DNA of 64,000 nt, taken from contig CALYLX010000146.1 in the NCBI GenBank assembly GCA_944990035.1, forward strand, positions 1 through 64,000, read 5' to 3'. This document shows, one piece after another, positions 57,696-64,000 of this stretch (the stretch's first letter is position 1; every line of letters starts with the position of its first letter). Source of the stretch: Clitopilus passeckerianus. Lineage: Eukaryota > Basidiomycota > Agaricomycetes > Agaricales > Entolomataceae. Position numbers and translations under genes: made by a program. The notes under the pieces are model-generated. The model was not told the origin of the DNA. It did not search any database and saw only the letters and a list, made by a program, of their open reading frames with translations.

Positions 57696-59452
57696 TTAAA
57701 GGGTAAGTGCCAGCCAACTGTTACTAAAACAGGATCTCACCCTTAGATGTTGTGCAATGCATTGCTTTGTTTGCCAGGGTAGGATTCTACCACGTTGTTG
57801 ATGTAGTTCTCGAACTCCATCGCCCAACTTAGTGCTGGGAGCCGCATTCTCCAGGTACTGACAAAGCGACGAATCTTCCGGGATGCCCGTGAAGGAGTTA
57901 TACCTCGCCAGAATCAAGGCAATATTGGCGTTGGCCCGCTCATCACTGAGGTAGAACTCCCCAGCGCGACCCGGATTCGTAATGAACTCAAGGAGAGCTC
58001 TCTGGACGGGTTGTATTCTGAGATTATGATTCCCCCGAGAGGAGCTGTCGGCAATCCTGTCGATGGGGATGATGGCACGAAGCTGGTCTAACTTGCTTTC
58101 TATCATGTCGCCTCTGATAGAGAGGAATTTATCGAGTGTGGAGGTGTACGAGTCACTGGCCAATCGTTCGCCGGTATCGGAATGTGTTGGAGGTGCAACC
58201 ACTAAGTGGGACAGGATCTCCATTGCCAGAGACAGAGCCTCGGCCTGGAACGAGGAGAGAATGTGCTTGTATAGAGCGTCGAGAGAGGCCTCCGCATTGT
58301 TATTCTTCTCCCCGCTGAGATCTATTACATTCTGCAGCGTTGCCTCTGGATTGCCCGCCTTGATATAACCAACAGCAGTAGTTGCAAACACGAATCGGCC
58401 ACTGGATTGGCGCAAAATCGTCGATATGGCTCCAGGCGGTGGCCAAGAGGAAGTATTCAACATGGGGGAGGCTTGCTTTATGTGGTTGAATTCGGTCTCG
58501 AGGAACTGTTCAATATCCATAGAAGTATCCTTTGCATAGTTCAGATCCGTGCGGAACACATGAGAGCCCAGTGGGCTGAGGATCTCCCCAATATGTGTCT
58601 CTGGCCGAGAGGAAAGAACCAATCGTAGAGGGAGTTGTCTGGGCCTGAGTGCATCGACGAAGGAATACAGGAGTTCCGATTGGAACGCCGTGTCTAGAAC
58701 TTCGTCTACCCCATCCAGAACGATGAACTTGGGTTTGATGTGGGGAAGCTTGGAGAGGTAGATCTTCAACAAAGGCTTTGCGATGAGTTTTTCGATTTGT
58801 TGTTTCATAGGTTGGGCGAAAAGGGAGGGATTGTTTTCGACAACGTCGTCGAGAATGGGTCGGAGCTGGGGCAGGGTGCGTGTCATCTGGTATGCAATAT
58901 TGCCGATTATGAATGTCTGTTTTTTGGGGGTGAAGTCCGTTCTGGAGAAGGAGATGACGGCAGCCAGCTGTTTGTCCTGCTCCAATTTATCGGCCAAGGT
59001 CTGTGTGAGAGCAGACTTGCCAACTCCTGCCGGACCTGTGATCCAAATGACAGGAGTAAAGGTAGAGGGTGGTCGTTCTGCGACTGCAAGGATTTCGTTT
59101 AGAGAGGCTACCCGAGTGCCGTTGCGACATCTGGGAAGGCCTGAGCGCTCAGCGGGCTTGTACATGGAGGCTGGTATAGCGTAGTTGCCCGAGACCACCT
59201 GCAGATCTGAAGGACGGAAGCTTGAGAACCATGAACTAGCTCAGCGAAAGCTTAAAACAACCTACCCATGTACGGAACTTGGCGAGACATTCCGGAGAAG
59301 GCAATAATTAGAGAGAACGAGAGTATAGACGCCACAACCATGAAAATGGCAAAGCTACGGCTACGACGTTGGAATGCCTCGTAGGTGAAGCTTGCAAACG
59401 AGCCCTCCCGTTTGCGTGGGTCGGGGGTTGTTGGTCGCTCTGGCGCACCCAT
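57696..59452 (-). CDS. NACHT-type STAND NTPase with N-terminal membrane segment
   Basis: NACHT NTPases are the switch module of fungal NLR-like proteins, often linked to non-self recognition. The start MGAPERPTTPDPRKREGSFA (59452) leads to a hydrophobic helix (about residues 34-53, FAIFMVVASILSFSLIIAFS). A splice joins VPYM to DLQVVSGNYAIPASMY. The NTPase shows Walker A GPAGVGKS (about 120-127), then QLAAVISFSRTD, Walker B KFIVLDGVDEV (about 222-232) and sensor LRLVLSSRPETHIG, then helical WHD-like sequence (SGRFVFATTAVGYI, DALYKHILSSF). It ends at about 565 residues with no WD40, ankyrin or TPR repeats visible. A Met at 59563 would lengthen the N-terminus by 37 residues. Whether it is a short NLR form or a truncated one is open. 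Confidence 0.82.
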
Positions 59453-60425
59453 TGCAGAGGAATGAGGAGAATGAAAAAGGTGGTTGTTGGGAGCCCTGGG
59501 TGAAATCTGGCCGCCCTTTATGCACCCATCCGGTGCTATCTGTGAAGAGCATGAATCCTCCACGTCTGTGGGGACATGCTCCTCTAGTCGGCAAATTGGC
59601 TACTCTGCATATTGGGCGTCAACGAGCATGCAGCTTGCCCCAAGTTCACTAGAAGGCACATGGAACATAGCATTGTAGCCACACACAGTCATGCGAGTTC
59701 GGGAGGGAATACATGGTTGAAAGCGCGCTGCGCAAACCTATTAGCATCTCCTCCCAAGTTAGTCTGGTAGTGTTTTTATTTTTTTTGGCTCTTCAGGGCT
59801 AAGGTGGTGCACAAAACCTAGAAACAATAATAATGAATGAGCATCGTGTATGCGGAGAACTAAATGAGCCTACAAAACAGCCGACTCATTCAGCAATGAC
59901 AATGAATTCATGCAAATCCTGTCATATTAAACGCCGGTGGATGAGGAGGCTGGCAAGCAACTGGTGCTTCTGACATCTTCTAATGGCAGTGAGGTTGGAC
60001 GCTAGCAATACCCTAGCTTCAATGCGTTCAAGGGCTTGCTGTTTTGAAGGCGTTTGCATGGCGTGTTTATAAGTTCGAGAAGCCGCATTGAACCGGGAAC
60101 ATCAAAGGAGTGTTGTTAACCTTTTCATGTTTAATGATAGTCGCCGAGCGGTATTCTGAAAGCACAGCTACAGCTGTGGGCAGCTGTCATTTCCGATGTT
60201 GCCGCCGCGCGCTTATAAAAGAGTTTGAGAAACAACAGCCAGCTGACAGTAACCTGCATTCAAGTTCATGACGCGTGAGAAGCGAGAAAATCATATGCCT
60301 TCCGGATAACTTCGGGTACATAGTACACAGGGATAAAACAAGGTAATTACAAGTCCAACCTGCGGGGAAATTTAATAGCCGTTCATAGGCATGTGCAAGA
60401 TGAAATACGAACCTTAGATACACTC
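59453..60425. other. About 970 bases without a gene
   Basis: The right flank of the NACHT gene and the 3' side of the second BAP31 gene. No open frame longer than 90 codons and no repeat copy was recognised. The left part should hold the NACHT promoter. Confidence 0.4.
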
Positions 60426-61149
60426 TCAATTCTTCTTCTTATCAGCAGGCAAAACCGTTCCCTTCGTCGCAGTGCCAGAGCTAACACCGGTACCTTGAAG
60501 AGCAAGGGTATTCTTCAACTTGATGTTTTCACCGATGATACCAACGGTGCAGGTCAACACGAGTGAAAGGAAGAGGGTGAATCCTGTGAGGTAGGTATTT
60601 CGCTCGGCGCTGTTAGAAAGAGGAGAGAATCAGTAGCTGTGGAAGTAGAGAGGTTAGAGCAGACACGCACTAGAATCTTCGTGCGTGGAGATCCGATAGA
60701 GTCCGAACGTCACTGGATGCAGTTCCGCTCCTCTTTGAGGCTTCATGTTCAGCTTGGATACGGGTCATGCGTTGGAAGGCGTCGACGAACAGGACGCCAA
60801 CGAAGCTAGGAATGTGGAAAGTCGGTCAGTTTCTCAAGTAATGTGTATAAAGATACAGAGAGGTAACAGGGGACGTACATGAATGATATCTTGAGACCAT
60901 AGGCGATTTTTGAGACGATGTAGTTGTTATGGAAGAAGTCGAAGAGTTGTTTCTTTATTTTGAAGGGTAGAGGTAGGACGAGCAGACAGAATGCCACCAT
61001 CTGTGATTCAACATGATTCAGTCAAGTCCATGAGGGGTCGACAAAGAAACGCACCTCAGAGGCGAGAAGGATGAATGTGAGTGTGTAGCTATGATGACGA
61101 GGTCAGTTTTGGTCAACATTGAAAGCATGAAGGCATACTAGATGGTCAT
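60426..61149 (-). CDS. BAP31/Yet-family ER membrane protein, copy 2 (short tail, KKxx)
   Basis: Same family and exon plan as copy 1. The first exon again codes only MTI; the rest reads YYTLTFILLASE, MVAFCLLVLPLPFKIKKQLF, DFFHNNYIVSKIAYGLKISF, FVGVLFVDAFQRMTRIQAEH, then AERNTYLTGFTLFLSLVLTC. After TM3 only about 45 residues remain, without the long coiled coil of copy 1. The end is ADKKKN, a textbook KKxx dilysine ER-retrieval signal. The two genes are therefore paralogues, in inverted, tail-to-tail orientation. The short tail suggests a different partner set, by inference. Confidence 0.88.
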
Positions 61150-61387
61150 TTTGTTTTGCAGGTCAACGATGTGATGGTTGTAGTATAAGAAGGAGTTGAC
61201 GGTCGTGTCCAAGTCGTGTACCCACTCGTGGCGCATCGCCACCAAGACTGTGCACACTGCGGTTGATCTGACGTCACGAGGTCGCAATTCAGAAAATGCT
61301 CGAGACCATCCGCCAGAACATTATTTAAAACGATTATTTTCTCTATCAAGTATCTGCCATTTTGTCCCATCGTCCAACACGCCTTCT

Positions 61388-62101
61388 TCAACTGTATTTC
61401 TTCTGCGGGAAACAGAGAATTTAGGACCACCGCCGACTCCAGAGTTCAAAGTTTAGAACTCACCATTTGTAGTCCATACTTCACAAACCCACATTTCTCG
61501 TAGAAGGCTGTAAGCAGGACATGAGCACCTCTGTCGCCCAATCAGCATAAAAACTACTTGCCAACGTTCTCATCCCTACAGTCCAGAATTGTCTTATACG
61601 CCCCAAGTTTTTCCCCGAGCTTCGTTAGTGCACTCATCATCACCTTACCCAGCCCACTTCCTCTCAGCTCTGGACCAACCACAACATCTTCAATGTGCGC
61701 CGCCTTCCCCATTTCTCTCTGGAACTTCATCTCCATTAGAAGCGTTCCACAAGCCACAAGGCGGTCGTCTTCCTTCTCGACAATGACGAGGATGTAGTAT
61801 GTCCCTTTTGCTGCTTGCAGTTCGGCAAAGCGCGTCGACCAGGACCTCAAGCCCGTATCCTGAGCAGAGGTGAGAGACGAGAGGAGTTCCAAGTAACCTC
61901 TATAGTAGTCTGATTCAGCCAGTGGTCGGATCTCCCAGGATGGATTCAGCGTCAACACGGAAAAGTTGAAGGGTAGTACTCGCATACATGGTATTTCTGG
62001 TCTAGATCCTTCCTTACATCGTCAGGAATGAGGGTCGGATCGAACAAAAGCTCAAGCTTATCGTCGGTTGCCCATCTTGGTCCCGGCCTGGGTGGTACCA
62101 T
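61388..62101 (-). CDS. gna1: Glucosamine-6-phosphate N-acetyltransferase (GNA1)
   Basis: GNA1 transfers acetyl from acetyl-CoA to glucosamine-6-phosphate, a step in UDP-GlcNAc synthesis for chitin, N-glycans and GPI anchors. The start MVPPRPGPRWATDDKLELLF (62101) is followed by DPTLIPDDVRKDLDQKYH, an intron, then IRPLAESDYYRGYLELLSSL. The GNAT core is HIEDVVVGPELRGSGLGKVM (RxxGxG acetyl-CoA loop), TILDCRDENVG, then FYEKCGFVKYGLQM. A last mini-exon after the acceptor CCCGCAG adds KKYS and the stop at 61388, like the usual short C-terminus. About 175 residues over four exons. Divergent from the nitrilase with 229 bases between starts. Confidence 0.9.
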
Positions 62102-62330
62102 GATACTGGTATCGAGCTTCAGGCCACAAGCTGCGCGATGTGTATCAACTTGCTCTGGAAGAGGCTTTCGGCTGAGCGGTCTATACGGCCCGGCCTATAC
62201 TTGTTCCTCATCAACCGTGACCGTCATCTGCCCAACACGGAGCTCCATCTTCGCAGTCTTGCTAAACCATGGCCCGGGGAATCATCTTTCCTTCTAGTTC
62301 TTCTAGGACCTTTGACTCCGAATTCCAAGA

Positions 62331-63746
62331 ATGTCTTCTCCTGCCAGAACGATAAAGGCTTCGGTCGTTCAGACATGCAGCCAACAGTTCAATCTGGATG
62401 CAACGCTTGACAAACTGGAAGAGCTGACCAAACTTGCGAAAGAGCAAGATGGCAGTCAACTCTGCGTCTTCCCAGAGGCATTGTGGGTTGATTCTCTTCA
62501 ACTTTTACTCCCCTGGTTATACTGAACTATCCTTGTGCTATTGTAGCATCGGAGGCTACCCTAAATTCTCCACCTTTGGTGCAACAGTCGGCGACCGTAA
62601 CCCAACAGGCCGAGATGAATTCACCCGCTACCAATCCGGTGCCATAACTCTTCCCTCCCACCATGAGCCCCTCTCCTCCCTGGACGTCTCAAAATACCCT
62701 GCTCTTGCACGTGTCACAACCATCTCCCAATCTACTGGCGTCTTCCTGATCGTTGGTGTGATCGAGAAGGCTTCAGTGGAGGAGAATAAAGGAAATGGCG
62801 GGACGCTGTACTGTACGGTGATATTTGCGGATCCGGAAAGAGGGTATGTTGGGAAGCATAGGAAGTTGATGCCCACTGGGTCTGAGAGGTTGATCTGGGG
62901 ACAAGGAGATGGGGGTACGTTGCCTGTTGTTGAAGGGAGGTTCAATATCTCTCCGCCGAACCTTGATGTCACTGCGAATGGTGTTGGAAGCCAGAATCAG
63001 AAAGAGACGCTAAGGATGAGCGCGACCATCTGTTGGTAAGAAAGGGTTCCTCGTTATATGCACCAAGCTCACCACAACGATTGCAGGGAGAATTACATGC
63101 CTCTTCGTACGTTTTCCAGCCTTACCTATCCTCCCCCCTTCCCGCTGACACCCAACTAGTCCGAACCTACTACTACACCCAAGGCACGCAACTCTACTGC
63201 GCCCCAACCGTCGACGCCCGCCCCGAATGGCAAAGCACAATGCAACACATAGCTCTCGAAGGCCGCTGCTTCGTCCTCGCAGCCTGCCAATACGCCCAAG
63301 CCAAAGACTATCCCTCTTCTCACATCTTGCCTGCACAGAGTCCTGAAAATACAATCATAGACGGGGGCAGCGTCATCATTAGCCCCCTGGGCAAGATCTT
63401 GGCTGGTCCGTTGCGTGGAAGGGAGGGTATTCTTACTGCTGAATTGGATTTGGATGATATTGTGAGAGGGAAGTTTGATTTAGATGCCGTGGGCCATTAT
63501 GCGAGGGACGATAGTAGGCTTTTTTTTCGCCTCTTCTCGTCCCAAGTAATGGGTATCGACGAGCGTTTGTACAGTCTTCAAGTTATTGGCAAAAACGGGT
63601 CCAGACGCCTAGGAATCAAAGGACTGACATCCAGTGGTCGCGTAAAATATACATTGTATTCACTTTTAACGAAAGCTAGACAGAGCATAGCACAACGAAC
63701 GGTTCAGAGACGTAGAAAAAACAGAGTAAAGCCCGAATATAGATAG
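62331..63746 (+). CDS. Nitrilase-family carbon-nitrogen hydrolase
   Basis: This family hydrolyses nitriles to acids and ammonia, including plant-type cyano compounds; the substrate here is not known. The start is MSSPARTIKASVVQTCSQQF. The catalytic triad is visible: Glu in CVFPEA followed after an intron by FIGGYPKFSTFGATVG, Lys in GKHRKLMPTGSERLIWGQ, Cys in SATICWENYMPL. The rest follows: TYYYTQGTQLYCAPTVDARP, GRCFVLAACQYAQ, GGSVIISPLGKILAGPLRGR, ELDLDDIVRGKFDLDAVGHY. After GHYAR one expects a short tail (DxxxL). Here the frame passes a T8 run (63520-63527) and continues about 70 basic residues to 63746, so the true end may be earlier, near 63530, with an intron or miscounted run. Confidence 0.85.
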
Positions 63747-63851
63747 ATAAAATAGCAAGGCTGGCGTGGCGCATGATACAGAGCGAAAGTATCCGTAATA
63801 GAGCGTGAAGTTGTCCATCAAATAACATGAAGAATCGCGAAATGGGCAGAA

Positions 63852-64000
63852 TTACTCCGTTCGCTGTCGTTTCCCTTCCTTATCTTCTCCCTCTTCTGTG
63901 ACCCCATCGGCGCTTCTCTTTAATGACTCGCCTTCGACCTTAGGTGACGCAGATGTCGGTGACTTCTGCTGGGTGGCAGCGGCGCCGTTGGTGGCGGCGG
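63852..64000 (-). CDS. C-terminal end of a gene cut by the window edge
   Basis: On the minus strand a frame is open from the window end to a stop at 63852-63854. It reads Ala/Thr-rich sequence, then QQKSPTSASPKVEGESLKRS and ADGVTEEGEDKEGKRQRTE. The charged, low-complexity tail with KRxR resembles a nuclear protein, but no family can be named from 49 codons. Confidence 0.5.
   Translation of the reverse strand, partial: AATNGAAATQQKSPTSASPKVEGESLKRSADGVTEEGEDKEGKRQRTE

Noticed and set aside
1..64000. CRISPR arrays, rRNA genes, complete LTR or DNA transposons
   Set aside because: None was seen. The tRNA-like repeats lack regular spacers, and no reverse transcriptase, integrase or transposase motif was found in any frame.

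Overview
The window is nuclear DNA from a filamentous fungus, most likely a mushroom-forming basidiomycete (Agaricomycetes). Genes are dense, on both strands, and broken by many GT-AG introns of about 48-80 bases. Housekeeping proteins have fungal domain layouts, and two families common in Agaricomycetes appear: a DUF7918-type protein and a NACHT NTPase. No rRNA genes, ordinary tRNA genes, CRISPR arrays or complete autonomous transposons were found.

Left part (0.5-32.4 kb): an SRPBCC-fold protein, the SSU-processome HEAT-repeat protein UTP10, a CRIB-containing PAK-like kinase with DFS in place of DFG, a 3.8 kb stretch without a convincing gene, a small cysteine-rich orphan, RNA polymerase I subunit RPA49, the histone H3K36 methyltransferase SET2, a basic nuclear protein, a DUF1365 protein, a complex I LYR subunit divergent from a PDAP1-type protein, a mitochondrial PPR-like protein, and an SRSF1-like SR protein. 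UTP10 and RPA49 both serve rRNA production.

Middle part (32.7-53.2 kb): a RING-CH membrane ubiquitin ligase, a secreted M35 deuterolysin, three small unrecognised genes, the replication factor MCM10, the histone chaperone ASF1, a large Lte1-like Ras-family GEF, the proteasome-linked deubiquitinase UBP6/USP14, and a SET5/SMYD-like methyltransferase divergent from it.

Right part (53.3-64 kb): two BAP31-family ER membrane genes face each other tail to tail and enclose a 6.4 kb accessory island. The island holds a cluster of degenerate tRNA-like repeats that look like a tRNA-derived SINE family, a probably decaying DUF7918 gene, and a NACHT NTPase with an N-terminal membrane segment. Beyond it are GNA1, a nitrilase, and the end of one more gene cut by the window edge.

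Many conserved genes (UTP10, SET2, UBP6, the SR protein and others) carry single-base frame breaks, mostly at homopolymers, where adding or removing one base of the run restores the conserved reading. This points to base-call errors in the assembly rather than gene decay, so protein models should be read with that in mind. Gene boundaries are from start to stop codon and include introns. Splice sites were assigned by eye.
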